DNA of 49,104 nt, taken from positions 1 to 49,104 of IMG/VR virus record IMGVR_UViG_3300048088_000079; one strand, 5' to 3'. This DNA is from a virus. Both the position numbers and the translations under genes were made by a program. This document shows positions 38,626 through 47,290 of the stretch, piece by piece; positions within the stretch are counted from its first letter, which is position 1; every line of letters starts with the position of its first letter. The notes beneath the pieces are model-generated. The model did no database searches and was not told where the DNA came from. It saw nothing but the letters and a program-made list of their open reading frames with translations.

Positions 38626-39633
38626 TCAGACGCCGATCGCGGCAGCCATTGCGAACGGCAAAAATACCACGGCTCCCCAGGTGCCTGCCGACTTCTTTTG
38701 ACGGAAGTACGACGAATAGCGCTCGATGCTGTGTGCGCGCATCTTTTCGGTAAAGGCGCAGGTTGCGACTTCCTGGCCTTCGACCTTCTGCGCCCACAAC
38801 TGCGCGAGGCGGCCCGAGCCCGTGTCGTACTCCGGCACGGTGACGATTTCCAGTTTCGGGAATGCGTCTTTCAGCAGCTTCGCGGCGCTCAGGCCGTAGG
38901 TGTTGACTGCGTTCAGATCGCCGGCGGCCGTCGGCGGGATCGCGAGGCGAAGCTCGTCATCCTGCTCGATGATGCCTTGCGACTGCGATTGCAGCGCCTT
39001 GTACATATCTTTGATGTTGTTGAAAATCGCTTCCGGCGCAGCGGTCGCCCAATTCACGCCATACGCGACCGGCGCGATCAGACGAGGATCGTTCGTCAGG
39101 CCGTAATTCTGCAGGCCCGACACACCGAACAGATACGAGGCGTTCAGGAACTTCGCCAGGCCGAGAGCGCTGGAGTAGTTCAACTGCGCAGCCAGGTCGA
39201 CGCGACCCGCGCCTGCCATTTCCAATTCGCGCTCGCCCCAGCGGGTCCACGTCTGGAAAAAGTACGATTGGCGTTGCGGATAGTTGACGTTCGAATCGCT
39301 CGACCCGTCGGCGCTGTAATCGCCGTAGGTCGCGACCTTGGTCGTCGGCTCCGCCTGGATGAATGCAGCGGTGAGCGTCGTCCAGTCGCCTTTCTTCGAC
39401 TCGCCGACAATCTCGGCAGCCTTCATCGGCGCGACGAGAACTTCGATGACCTTCGGATCGACATAGGTCGTCAGATAGGTCGGGATGCCGGCGTTCGGCG
39501 TCGTGACGAGGTGCGGCGTCAGGTCAGCCGCATCCATCGCGTAGTCGCTGACGGGCGTCGACACGTTGGAAACCGAGCCCGGCAGGATAACGCCCGCACG
39601 AGCCAGCTTTTCGATAAGTTGCGAATCACGCAT
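38626..39633 (-). CDS. Major capsid protein (DUF2184-like)
   Basis: A 335-residue protein. LVTTPNAGIPTYLTTYVDPKVIEVLVAPMKAAEIVGES, then GDYSADGSSDSNVNYPQRQ and a later VPEYDTGSGRLAQLWA match the DUF2184 capsid family with an HK97-type fold. It follows the decoration and protease/scaffold genes and ends in tandem hairpins, as expected for the most expressed gene. GGAG precedes the ATG. Confidence 0.9.
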   Translation of the reverse strand: MRDSQLIEKLARAGVILPGSVSNVSTPVSDYAMDAADLTPHLVTTPNAGIPTYLTTYVDPKVIEVLVAPMKAAEIVGESKKGDWTTLTAAFIQAEPTTKVATYGDYSADGSSDSNVNYPQRQSYFFQTWTRWGERELEMAGAGRVDLAAQLNYSSALGLAKFLNASYLFGVSGLQNYGLTNDPRLIAPVAYGVNWATAAPEAIFNNIKDMYKALQSQSQGIIEQDDELRLAIPPTAAGDLNAVNTYGLSAAKLLKDAFPKLEIVTVPEYDTGSGRLAQLWAQKVEGQEVATCAFTEKMRAHSIERYSSYFRQKKSAGTWGAVVFLPFAMAAAIGV

Positions 39634-39662
39634 TTTCTTTTCTCCGATTCAGGTTTGATTGC

Positions 39663-39680
39663 GGCCGGCTCGCGCCGGCC
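39663..39680 (-). other. Intercistronic hairpin between decoration and capsid genes
   Basis: GGCCGGC and GCCGGCC form a 7-bp stem with a GCGA loop on the minus strand, without a T-run. It lies upstream of the capsid Shine-Dalgarno; it may mark an RNA processing or stability point that raises capsid mRNA. Confidence 0.5.
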
Positions 39681-39691
39681 TGCGTGCTCGC

Positions 39692-40201
39692 TTAGACTCG
39701 GCGGAACGCGTTCGAAATGACGATCGTCGACCCGGCCGTGACCGATTCCGACACCATGATGAAACCCGTATCGACGACGTTGCCGGTGATCGTTGCGCCG
39801 ACGTTGATCAAACCCGTCGTCGTATCCCACGCGATGACCGCGCCGCGAACCGGCGTGCCGGTGATCGCATCGGCCTTGATGTAGAAGTCGCCCGCGCCGA
39901 ACAGCGCGACCGGCTGACCGGCCTGGATCGTGTAGCCCGCTTCGGCAAGGAACGTCGTGATTTGCGCGTTGTCTTCGCGGTGCACGAAGCCGATGCGGAA
40001 CGTCGGCGCGGCCGCTGCGGTGCCCGGGATCGTCGTGACGGTGCCGTCGGCGTTCAGGATGGCGAACTGGCCGACCTTGACGCCGGTTGCGTCGGCAACC
40101 ATCTTGCCGCCGCCCGACAGCTTGTAAATCATCGGGTTCGACGAGGCGAAGTCGCCCGGCAAACCTTCGGCCGGCGTGATGTAGACTTGGTTCTGAAACA
40201 T
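39692..40201 (-). CDS. Head decoration / structural cement protein
   Basis: A 169-residue beta-rich protein. ITPAEGLPGDFASSNPM, then KVGQFAILNADGTV, RIGFVHREDNAQITTFLAEAG, and VRGAVIAWDTTTGLINVGAT fit cement proteins (DUF2190-like type) that stabilise capsids. Its place between scaffold and capsid genes is typical. GGAG precedes the ATG. Confidence 0.75.
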   Translation of the reverse strand: MFQNQVYITPAEGLPGDFASSNPMIYKLSGGGKMVADATGVKVGQFAILNADGTVTTIPGTAAAAPTFRIGFVHREDNAQITTFLAEAGYTIQAGQPVALFGAGDFYIKADAITGTPVRGAVIAWDTTTGLINVGATITGNVVDTGFIMVSESVTAGSTIVISNAFRRV

Positions 40202-40242
40202 GGTGATTTTTCTCCGTTACAGGGAATTGTCCGATTCGGGCC

Positions 40243-41070
40243 TTAGCCCTTCACGGAGATTTTCGCGAGGTGCGTGAGCACGCTCGACTGATTCTGTTTC
40301 ACGGTGTCGCTGTCCAAGGCCATTTCGACCTTGGTACGCGCACCGCGCGCGCCGGCTGCGCCGCTGATATAGCCTTGCCATGCGGCCTTTTCTGCGCCCT
40401 TTGCGACGCCCGTGACGCCCTTTACTTCGAGCGCCGCACGGTACACGTCGCCGGCGCTATCCATGCCGTACACGTCGCCGAGCACGCCCCGCACGTCGCG
40501 GCACGCTTCGTTCAGTGCCGACACGCGCGCACGTTCGCGCTTCAGCGCTGCGTCGACGGCCGATTGCACAGTCTTCACGGTGCGAGCGTCCATCGCGCCA
40601 TAGGGCGTCGCGTTGCCGCGCGCGCCGGTGCCGTCCTGATTCGGCGCGGGCAGGCTCGGATTGTCGCCGCCGCCGGCGTTCATTTCGGGCGCGCCGCCTT
40701 CGCTATCACCTGCGACGGCCGGCTGCAATTCCATGTCCGCAGCTTCGCCGTTTTGCACGATTTCATCGTTCTCGCCGGTTTCGCTGTCCATCGCGCCGGC
40801 AGCCGGTGCCGCCGCAGCGCCGCCGACCTTGCCGTGAATATCCTGCAGAATCGCGGCGATGTGCTTGAGCGCCTGGCCGATAGCGGCCATGTTCATCTGC
40901 TCGTTTTGCTCGCCTGCGGCGTTGCCCGGTGCGGGCGCAGCGCCTGCAGCCGGTGCGGCAGCGGCCGGCGGTGCTGCGCCTTCCGCCGGTGCACCTGCAT
41001 CGGGCGCGCCGCCGGCGTTCGGCTGCTCTTCGCCGCCGGCCGGCTTTTCGTTTTCGTTCGGGAATGCCAT
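40243..41070 (-). CDS. Nested scaffold protein (internal start of the protease gene)
   Basis: Within the 469-residue protease-scaffold gene, an in-frame ATG at 41070 (MAFPNENEKPAGGEEQPN) has GGAG 8 bases upstream. The 275-residue product would contain only the Ala/Pro-rich linker and C-terminal helical scaffold. This matches the lambda C/Nu3 arrangement, where the scaffold starts inside the protease gene. Use of this start is inference from the ribosome site. Confidence 0.5.
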   Translation of the reverse strand: MAFPNENEKPAGGEEQPNAGGAPDAGAPAEGAAPPAAAAPAAGAAPAPGNAAGEQNEQMNMAAIGQALKHIAAILQDIHGKVGGAAAAPAAGAMDSETGENDEIVQNGEAADMELQPAVAGDSEGGAPEMNAGGGDNPSLPAPNQDGTGARGNATPYGAMDARTVKTVQSAVDAALKRERARVSALNEACRDVRGVLGDVYGMDSAGDVYRAALEVKGVTGVAKGAEKAAWQGYISGAAGARGARTKVEMALDSDTVKQNQSSVLTHLAKISVKG

Positions 41071-41652
41071 TTTTGAATCTCCGTTCATGGATTGGTCGGA
41101 CTCACTGCGAAGCGCACTATCGGCGACGTGCGCGCCGCTTGCGCGGCCGTCATCGACGAGGGCGACGTGATTGCCCTGAATCTCAGTCATGACGCCGTCG
41201 TAGTGCTGCCCGCCTGCGTCGCCCGAGCGCATGACAGGCTTATACCGATACCCGCAAGACAAATCGGCGAGTTCGCCGGATTCGATCAATTCAATAGCCA
41301 TGCCGTCAGACACAAGCAGATCGCCGCGCAAGTGCTCGCCGTCGAAGGTGATCGAATGCACCGCGCCGGCCTGGTACTCTTTGCGCGGCGCTTCTGCCGT
41401 CTGTGGAATGTGCTTAATCATGAGCGGCACGCCTTCGAATGTCGAAGCCGCTTTCTTCAATTCATCGGGCGCACGGTACAGGTCATAGACCTTGTTCGGC
41501 TCCAGGCCCAATTCGTCATTCTTTGGTATCTCGCGCCCGCGATACGGATTGATTTCGGCCGTCGACAGAATGCAGTCGCGAACGCGCATGCGGCCGTCCG
41601 CGTCGCGCGAACGCGCGGTCTTCTTGTCAAAGGCGAAAATGATATCGGGCAT
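40243..41652 (-). CDS. Prohead protease-scaffold fusion (DUF2213-like)
   Basis: A 469-residue protein. Residues about 1-170 match DUF2213: RVRDCILSTAEINPYRGREI, FEGVPLMIKHIPQTAE, AGAVHSITFDGEHLRGDLLV, ELADLSCGYRYKPVM, and QGNHVALVDDGRA. Then an Ala/Pro/Gly-rich linker and a charged helical C-terminus (TVQSAVDAALKRERARVSAL) act as scaffold. The protease would cut scaffold and capsid tails during head maturation. Confidence 0.8.
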   Translation of the reverse strand: MPDIIFAFDKKTARSRDADGRMRVRDCILSTAEINPYRGREIPKNDELGLEPNKVYDLYRAPDELKKAASTFEGVPLMIKHIPQTAEAPRKEYQAGAVHSITFDGEHLRGDLLVSDGMAIELIESGELADLSCGYRYKPVMRSGDAGGQHYDGVMTEIQGNHVALVDDGRASGAHVADSALRSESDQSMNGDSKMAFPNENEKPAGGEEQPNAGGAPDAGAPAEGAAPPAAAAPAAGAAPAPGNAAGEQNEQMNMAAIGQALKHIAAILQDIHGKVGGAAAAPAAGAMDSETGENDEIVQNGEAADMELQPAVAGDSEGGAPEMNAGGGDNPSLPAPNQDGTGARGNATPYGAMDARTVKTVQSAVDAALKRERARVSALNEACRDVRGVLGDVYGMDSAGDVYRAALEVKGVTGVAKGAEKAAWQGYISGAAGARGARTKVEMALDSDTVKQNQSSVLTHLAKISVKG

Positions 41653-41661
41653 AGTGCCCGT

Positions 41662-41696
41662 ATAGTATCGCTATGAATCCCGTTACGCAATAGCGA
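41662..41696 (-). promoter_or_regulatory. Candidate leftward promoter with inverted repeat before protease gene
   Basis: On the minus strand TTGCGT (41690-41685), 17-bp spacer, TACTAT (41667-41662). TCGCTAT (41668-41674) and ATAGCGA (41690-41696) are 7-bp inverted arms bracketing the spacer. The -10 box lies about 10 bases before the ATG. Confidence 0.4.
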
Positions 41697-41706
41697 CGGT
41701 TTATCA

Positions 41707-42708
41707 CTACGAATACTTGACCGGTGACCCCTTCGGAGCGCGGGTATCGACGACATCGATGCCCGTTTTAGCGCCTGCGCTTTTGCCTTTCTTCGCGCGG
41801 TAAGCACCGGGGTAACCGGGCACCGGCTCCAAATCGTCCATAGTGGCGATGTCGCCACGCCCCAGTGCAGGGATGATAGAACGGCTTGTGCAGCGGCAGT
41901 TTATTGCTTCGCCGGGTTTTACCGGACCAAAGCCATCCTTGAAGTCAATGCCTTCGCCGACGATATAGACCCATTGTTCGCGGCCCGCGCGCACATGGGC
42001 GGCGCGGGGCTCTTTGCCCGCCGACGAGTGCACCCAGTAACAGAAACGAATCGAAAGTTCCCGTTGCCGGGCGTCGTTCATTTGCGCCGTCGCCTTGTTT
42101 GCCTGGTCGCGCGCAATGAACGCAGCGCGGCGCGTGCTGACGCCGCCGGCATCCTTGATCTTGTCCGTCATCGTCGACAAGTCGCGGCCGGCAATGAACG
42201 AGCGCGAGACGATGCCTTCGATGTTTTTGTGATAGTCCTCGTGGATCGACTTGATCAGTGCAACGTTCTCGCGCACCTTCGTCTTCAGGATTAGCTTCTG
42301 GCTCGGCGTCAGTTGCAGCTTGACGTCGAAGCCCGCGCGCTTCAGCTTGCCACCCCAGGCGTTCGCGTTGTCTTTGTACCAGGCGTCTGTGGCCTGCTCG
42401 GCAAGCTTCTCGGCGTACTTGTTGAAATAGTCCGTCCAGTATTTGCGCAGGCGTGTCAACTCGGCGAACATGTCGCGCGTTGTCTTTCCGGCCCCTTTCT
42501 TCGCGTCTTGCGCCATATCGGGGATACGATCGGCGTCGGCGTTCGCGTCAACGGCATCGCGGTACTTGCCCGCGATCCAGTATTCGTAAGACGCCGACAT
42601 CGCGCGCACCATATTCTGAAGCGCAGCGCTGTAGTTGCGCTCGCGATCCGCATTGACGCGGATCGGCGCGAGCGTCGTATCCTTCTTTCCCGGTGCGCGA
42701 AGCTCCAT
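41707..42708 (-). CDS. Head morphogenesis protein, MuF-like
   Basis: A 333-residue protein. The C-terminal MuF block is RRAAFIARDQANKATAQMNDARQRELSI, then CYWVHSSAGKEPRAAHVRAG and PGEAINCRCTSRSII. The N-terminal part is helical with many charged residues. It follows the portal gene by one base, the standard place for minor head proteins ejected or placed at the portal. Confidence 0.85.
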   Translation of the reverse strand: MELRAPGKKDTTLAPIRVNADRERNYSAALQNMVRAMSASYEYWIAGKYRDAVDANADADRIPDMAQDAKKGAGKTTRDMFAELTRLRKYWTDYFNKYAEKLAEQATDAWYKDNANAWGGKLKRAGFDVKLQLTPSQKLILKTKVRENVALIKSIHEDYHKNIEGIVSRSFIAGRDLSTMTDKIKDAGGVSTRRAAFIARDQANKATAQMNDARQRELSIRFCYWVHSSAGKEPRAAHVRAGREQWVYIVGEGIDFKDGFGPVKPGEAINCRCTSRSIIPALGRGDIATMDDLEPVPGYPGAYRAKKGKSAGAKTGIDVVDTRAPKGSPVKYS

Positions 42709-42709
42709 A

Positions 42710-44590
42710 TCAAGCGCTCATGACTTGCTGAATCGCCGCATGCAGCGCAGTCAATTTGGGCTCGTCGCCGGCGGGCCCGACCATGCCGTCAGCGGTCGCA
42801 TTGAGCGCGTCGATCGACGGATGCGTCACGTTCGTCGCACCGCCCAAAGGCTGCCGCGCGAGCGGCGCATCGGTGCCGGCGGCCTGCACAGGTACGCCCT
42901 GCATGATCGCCTCGCCGATGTCGGCGAGTGCACCAGTCGGCAAGACGCCAGGGTCGGATTGTTCGTCTTCGTCCGTGATCGTCGGATCGCCGCCGGTGAG
43001 CGCAAGCAGGTCGGTCGACGCGCTTTCCTGGCCGTCTGTCAATTGCGAGAACGCGCCGCCGACGGGCGCAGCTTCGAGCCCGCTGTCATCGCCGTCGATC
43101 GGCATCTGCAAAATGTGCTCAGTGATCGTCGCGATGTCGTCATCAGGCGTCGTGTCGAGCGTGTCGCCCGCTTCGAGCAGCCCGGAATAGCCGCTGTCCG
43201 GGTCGTCGTTGAGCCGGCGCATGACCGTCTCAGGCGCAACGACGCCCATTTCGACATACTTCGAATCCGTGTCGGCGTCCTTCGCGCGCTTGTCGGCGGC
43301 TTCGAGCGACGTCAGTTCGTGCAGCGGTTCCCACTTCCACGAGATAGACTCGTCAATCTCGCCGAACAGCGAAAGCTGAATGATGCGCAGAATGTTGAGC
43401 ATGATCGCGTGCAGCACGTTCGACTGATAGCCGCTCACGTAATCGTAGAAGACGCGGATTTCGCCTTCGCTCGATGCGTTCAGCCCTGTCGGCGTGATGC
43501 CGAGCAGCACGACGAGCGGAATGTGACAGACGGCGGACATTTGTTCCTGCGCCTGCGCCTGCAGCGCGTCGAGCCCGCTGATCGGCGTCGCGACCGTGAA
43601 GAATTCCTCCGTCGCCATATCGACGGCGAGCAAGTTGCGATTGTCGCGATAGCGGTTGAGCAGTTCGATACGATTGCGCAGATCGCTCGCGCCGCCGGGC
43701 GAGAGCATTTGCTGCAAATCCATCTTCACGCCCGAGACGGCGTATTGCTTGATCGCGTCGCTTACGCTTTGGCGCGTGCGCAGCCAATTGTCGACATACG
43801 GCGCGGCAAGCTGCGACATCGAGACGCCGCGAAATGAATACGACGGTTTTAGCATGTCGGGCACCGGGCGCGAGACGATCGTCTGCAGGCGCGAGGCGTG
43901 CACTTCCTGGCCGATCATGAACCAAGACGACGGCTTGTAAAAATCGGCTGCGCTCGGGTCTATCGAATTGTAGGCGTTCGGCGTGACCCAATATGGCTCG
44001 ATCACGCGCAGACCCATGAACGCACCTTGCGGCACGCTGATAGGCTTCATGACGAGCGCAATTTCGCGCAGGTCGTCGTCGCCTTTCAACTTGAAATATG
44101 CGTGCGCGCCGCCGAATGCCTGGTCGTGAATGACCATTTGCCGTATTGCCGACTTGATGTCGAGCTTGTCGAGTTCGGCGACGATTTGCGCGACTTTCGT
44201 CGAGTCGCTCTCGCCGCTCGATGTCGGTTTTCCCCACTTGCGAATACACTCGTCGGCGAGACGTTCGTGCATTGAGCGGTATTCGGGCAACTGCGCAAGC
44301 AGCGCGAGCGCCGGAAAGCCAGGAAAGCCTTGACTTTCCGTGAAAGTGAGCGCGTTGGTCGTCGTGCCGTTAAAGTCCATCGCCATTTCGGCGGCGCGCT
44401 TCTCGACGGTCGAGTATCGCGCCTCGTCGACCTTGTACGGCGTCGCAGCAATCATCGACGGCGAGCGGCCGTCATGCGGCGCAGTGTCGAGCGCCAGGTG
44501 CAGCGCGCGACGCGGCTGCTCGGGCCGAATAGGCGTGACGGTAGCGGGCGCGCTCTGCGCGCGATTCTGGCGTTTCGTGCGTCGCGTCAT
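42710..44590 (-). CDS. Portal protein (DUF1073-like)
   Basis: A 626-residue protein; ATG at 44590 is in ATGA overlap with the terminase stop, with AGGAG 9 bases upstream. Portal blocks: IRQMVIHDQAFGGAHAYFKLK, PYWVTPNAYNSIDPSAADFYKPSSW, CHIPLVVLLGITPTGLNASSEGEIRVFYDYVSGYQ. The C-terminal 120 residues are acidic and low in complexity. It forms the dodecameric entry pore and the terminase docking site. Confidence 0.85.
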   Translation of the reverse strand: MTRRTKRQNRAQSAPATVTPIRPEQPRRALHLALDTAPHDGRSPSMIAATPYKVDEARYSTVEKRAAEMAMDFNGTTTNALTFTESQGFPGFPALALLAQLPEYRSMHERLADECIRKWGKPTSSGESDSTKVAQIVAELDKLDIKSAIRQMVIHDQAFGGAHAYFKLKGDDDLREIALVMKPISVPQGAFMGLRVIEPYWVTPNAYNSIDPSAADFYKPSSWFMIGQEVHASRLQTIVSRPVPDMLKPSYSFRGVSMSQLAAPYVDNWLRTRQSVSDAIKQYAVSGVKMDLQQMLSPGGASDLRNRIELLNRYRDNRNLLAVDMATEEFFTVATPISGLDALQAQAQEQMSAVCHIPLVVLLGITPTGLNASSEGEIRVFYDYVSGYQSNVLHAIMLNILRIIQLSLFGEIDESISWKWEPLHELTSLEAADKRAKDADTDSKYVEMGVVAPETVMRRLNDDPDSGYSGLLEAGDTLDTTPDDDIATITEHILQMPIDGDDSGLEAAPVGGAFSQLTDGQESASTDLLALTGGDPTITDEDEQSDPGVLPTGALADIGEAIMQGVPVQAAGTDAPLARQPLGGATNVTHPSIDALNATADGMVGPAGDEPKLTALHAAIQQVMSA

Positions 44591-46134
44591 AATGCCGCGC
44601 TCCTGAGAATTTCGTTTGTGATTAGCGACCCGATAGGCGAGCGCAGACATAGCTGGTGTAAAGCCAATGTCATGCAGTCTACCGTATCGTCGTGCTGTAC
44701 GTCAGGGAAAGACGTGATTTCCGATACCCATTGGGCGATGCCTGGCGCTTCCTCGGGATGCGGCAGCATGACCGCGTTGTTGCTCCACATCCACGAAACG
44801 GCATGAGCCCGCGCCTCTTTCGAACCCATAGGCGGCACACCTTCGAGCCCGGCAAAGTGTTTCTTGAGCATATCGACGAGCGCCGCGCCGTTTGCCGCCT
44901 CTTCGATGTAAATGCGCGAAATGTGCGGGTGCTTGCGGCGCAGATCGGCGATCGCCTGCGCGGTTGCCATGAACGCGAGACGTTCGCGCCGGTAATCGAT
45001 CAACCACACGCGTTCGTCGGGCGCTTGCGACTTTCCCCACACGCCGCACGCAACGAAGTCGGACGCCCCGCCATCTTTAAACGTCGCGTCGACGCTCATG
45101 ATCACGCGCTGAAAGTGCACGGGCAAATCGGCGCGCCGGTAATGCTGCAGGTTTGCGCGCGGGAAAATTGCGCCCAAATCCGCAAGCGGCGATTGCTGGT
45201 ACATCGCGGCCCACCACAGCAGCGCAATATGCCGCTTGATGTCGCGCAGCTTCGTTTCGCTGTGCAGGTGCGGTACGAGTGCGCCTTCCGGCAAGTCGGG
45301 GTTATAGCCTACATCGTTCGGATCGTTAAGCGCGGGGAACGAGAGCAGCGTGAAATTCGCGTCCGTGCCGTACGTCTTTTTGACGTGCGCAAGCAAGTCC
45401 TGCGCCGACCATGGCGTGCCGATGATGACTTGCCCGGAACGCTGTTGCAGACGCGTCAGGAACACGGAGTCATACCAGTCGCGATTGCGCGCCTGCACGA
45501 CTTCGGATAGCGCTTCCTGCGCGTTCTTCACGGCATCGTCGATGATGCCGACGTCGACCGAAAAACCCGTAAGAGAGCCGCCGATGCCGACGCCCTTTAG
45601 CCAACCGTCGCCCGGCACCTGCAGGCCGTCGGACGCGTTATCGATGCCGTTAAAGCCGATCAGCGTCGTCGCGGGGAAGATCGCCCGATAAATCGGCTCG
45701 CGCATGATCGACTGCGCATCGCGTCGATTGCGCTGCGCGAGCGAGTGCGCGTAGCTCGCGCTCGCGATGCGCACCGCCGGCAATTGGCCCGTCAGCCGGC
45801 CGAACAGGTACGGCGGCAAGCAGCGCGCGATCAGCGACGACTTACCATGTTGGGGCGGCGCGGTGAGCACGAGCACGGGGCGTTTGCCTTCGATCACGTC
45901 GTCAACGAACTTGTCGACGGCGCGGCATACGCTCGCGGAAAACGCCGAATGCGAATAACGCGGCCGATGCACGGCGGCAACGAACGCGGCGAAGTTGGTA
46001 CGCGCAGACTGGATCAGAAACTCGACCGGGCCGATTTGCGCGGTCGCTGTCGTGTACGAAGGGTCCGCAGACGTGCGTACAGCCTCACGGTGCCCTTCGT
46101 ACAGGTCATTTGATGCCGACGTAGTCTGATTCAT
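44587..46134 (-). CDS. Terminase large subunit
   Basis: A 515-residue protein. The ATPase has Walker A APPQHGKSSL and Walker B VGIIDDAV; the coupling segment is QVIIGTPWSAQDLLAH. Nuclease acidic residues are in IMSVDATFKDG, IYIEEAANGAALVDML and HDDTVDCMTLALHQL. It packages DNA into proheads. It overlaps both the small subunit and portal genes by four bases. Confidence 0.9.
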   Translation of the reverse strand: MNQTTSASNDLYEGHREAVRTSADPSYTTATAQIGPVEFLIQSARTNFAAFVAAVHRPRYSHSAFSASVCRAVDKFVDDVIEGKRPVLVLTAPPQHGKSSLIARCLPPYLFGRLTGQLPAVRIASASYAHSLAQRNRRDAQSIMREPIYRAIFPATTLIGFNGIDNASDGLQVPGDGWLKGVGIGGSLTGFSVDVGIIDDAVKNAQEALSEVVQARNRDWYDSVFLTRLQQRSGQVIIGTPWSAQDLLAHVKKTYGTDANFTLLSFPALNDPNDVGYNPDLPEGALVPHLHSETKLRDIKRHIALLWWAAMYQQSPLADLGAIFPRANLQHYRRADLPVHFQRVIMSVDATFKDGGASDFVACGVWGKSQAPDERVWLIDYRRERLAFMATAQAIADLRRKHPHISRIYIEEAANGAALVDMLKKHFAGLEGVPPMGSKEARAHAVSWMWSNNAVMLPHPEEAPGIAQWVSEITSFPDVQHDDTVDCMTLALHQLCLRSPIGSLITNEILRSAAL

Positions 46135-46628
46135 TTCGGGCCGTCCAGAAGGCCCATTTGCGCCATTTCCTTCAATTGCTCAACGTAGGCGTCACGTTGC
46201 TCGTTCGACAAGGTTTCGACGATCGACGAAGCATTGGCGATTTCGACAATTGCCTTGTCGAAGCCGAGCAGCTTCACGAGCATCGCGAAGGCTTTGTCTT
46301 TCGAGCGCACCTTCGGGATGATTTGCCCTTGCTTGTACTCGAAACCCTCGATCAGCCGACCGAACCGGTACGTCTTTAATTTCGTCGTGTCGAGCACGAA
46401 GCGCTCGATCGCGCCGACGCCGCCGCACGTCGCGCACGTCTGCAGCGTGCCGTCGTCGATCACTGCGCCCTCTCGCGCCTCGCCGCCCACGACGCCCCGC
46501 CCGTGACAATCCGGGCAAGTCACGCAGGTAACTTGCAACAGGTCCGCCAGGTTGATGTTGATCAACTCGACTAGATCGGCAATGAGGGAAGCCTTGACGG
46601 GCTGGAGGGCATATTCCATGCGCGCCAT
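46131..46628 (-). CDS. Terminase small subunit with DnaJ-type zinc motif
   Basis: A 165-residue protein directly upstream of the large subunit. It has CVTCPDCHGRG and CATCGGVG, two CxxCxGxG knuckles like the DnaJ zinc finger, separated by about 25 residues. A central SKDKAFAMLVKLLGFDKAIVEI and a helical C-terminus follow. No Shine-Dalgarno before the ATG at 46628; an in-frame ATG at 46619 is an alternative. It would recognise the packaging site; assignment rests on position and on zinc-type TerS proteins in other phages. Confidence 0.7.
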   Translation of the reverse strand: MARMEYALQPVKASLIADLVELININLADLLQVTCVTCPDCHGRGVVGGEAREGAVIDDGTLQTCATCGGVGAIERFVLDTTKLKTYRFGRLIEGFEYKQGQIIPKVRSKDKAFAMLVKLLGFDKAIVEIANASSIVETLSNEQRDAYVEQLKEMAQMGLLDGPK

Positions 46629-46665
46629 CTTAACGTAATTGAGCGGTGCTAGTCGATAGCCGCAA

Positions 46666-46695
46666 TTTATCGCAAACCGAAGCTTGCCTAGTCAA
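46666..46695 (-). promoter_or_regulatory. Candidate leftward promoter TTGACT-18-GATAAA
   Basis: On the minus strand TTGACT (46695-46690) directly abuts the 142-bp module; spacer 18 bp; GATAAA at 46671-46666. It would start the late leftward arm with the terminase genes. Confidence 0.5.
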
Positions 46696-46837
46696 GTACT
46701 GGGGTACTGTGTACGGAGCAGAACTTTGGGTTAGCCCTTATATCGCTGCGTTTATATTAAATACCTCTATTTAATCTCTTTTCATTCCCAAGTAGCCTCT
46801 ATATAAAATACTCCAGTCAGTACCTTAGTCCACAGTA
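46696..46837. repeat. 142-bp AT-rich divergent control module, copy 2
   Basis: Matches 19410-19551 at 140 of 142 positions. It lies between the terminase arm (leftward) and the baseplate arm (rightward). Here the flanks lack TTGCAC palindromes; instead GCTTGC (46682-46687) and GCAAGC (46841-46846) bracket it. Its position next to the small terminase gene also allows a packaging-site role. Confidence 0.9.
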
Positions 46838-46864
46838 TAAGCAAGCAGCGTGCCAGAAATGCGT

Positions 46865-46893
46865 TTGCCCGGCGTTCGAACGTCGGCTATCAT
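46865..46893 (+). promoter_or_regulatory. Candidate rightward promoter TTGCCC-17-TATCAT with palindrome
   Basis: TTGCCC at 46865-46870, 17-bp spacer, TATCAT at 46888-46893. The spacer contains the 10-bp palindrome CGTTCGAACG (46872-46881). The -10 box lies only 7 bases before the ATG at 46901, so a transcript from here would be leaderless or nearly so. Confidence 0.5.
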
Positions 46894-46900
46894 TGCGCGC

Positions 46901-47290
46901 ATGGATACCCTCGCCCTTGATTTCTCTACCGGCTCACCTGACCTGACCGTCGACCAATACGGAAATTGGGCGACGTTCGGTGACGCGACGCCCGGTGACT
47001 TGACCGGCCCCGGCATGCGACTGGCTCAAGACGTCGCGACTCGCTGCATGGCCTGGCGCGGCGAGGTGTATTACGACACGACGCAGGGCGTGCGCTACGA
47101 GACAATTCTTGGCTATCCGCCAAATCTCGCGCTCATGAATAACGCTTTCAGCACGGAAGCGCTGAAGGTGCCGCTGTGTCAGACGGCAATCGCTAACTTC
47201 GACTTCACGGCGGGTTCGTCGCGCAAAGTCGGCGGCACGATCACGGTTTCCGACATCAACGGCACGAGCGGCAGCGTGCAGATCACATGA
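46901..47290 (+). CDS. Baseplate wedge protein, gp25/W-like
   Basis: A 129-residue protein. MDTLALDFSTGSPDLTVDQ, then GDLTGPGMRLAQDVATRCMAW and GEVYYDTTQGVRYETILG fit the small gp25/gpW-like wedge proteins of contractile tails. ATG at 46901 is preferred because conserved sequence begins there; GTG 46850 and ATG 46859 are in-frame alternatives. No Shine-Dalgarno. First gene of the rightward structural arm; overlaps the next by 4 bases. Confidence 0.65.
   Translation: MDTLALDFSTGSPDLTVDQYGNWATFGDATPGDLTGPGMRLAQDVATRCMAWRGEVYYDTTQGVRYETILGYPPNLALMNNAFSTEALKVPLCQTAIANFDFTAGSSRKVGGTITVSDINGTSGSVQIT

Noticed and set aside
38698-39720. Long open frame (340 codons) on the plus strand opposite the capsid and decoration genes
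   Set aside because: Arg-rich, low-complexity translation typical of the antisense of GC-rich coding DNA; the minus strand holds clear capsid and decoration genes with ribosome sites.
42635-43837. 400-codon open frame on the plus strand opposite the portal gene
   Set aside because: Composition is that of antisense of a GC-rich gene and the portal motifs on the minus strand are unambiguous.
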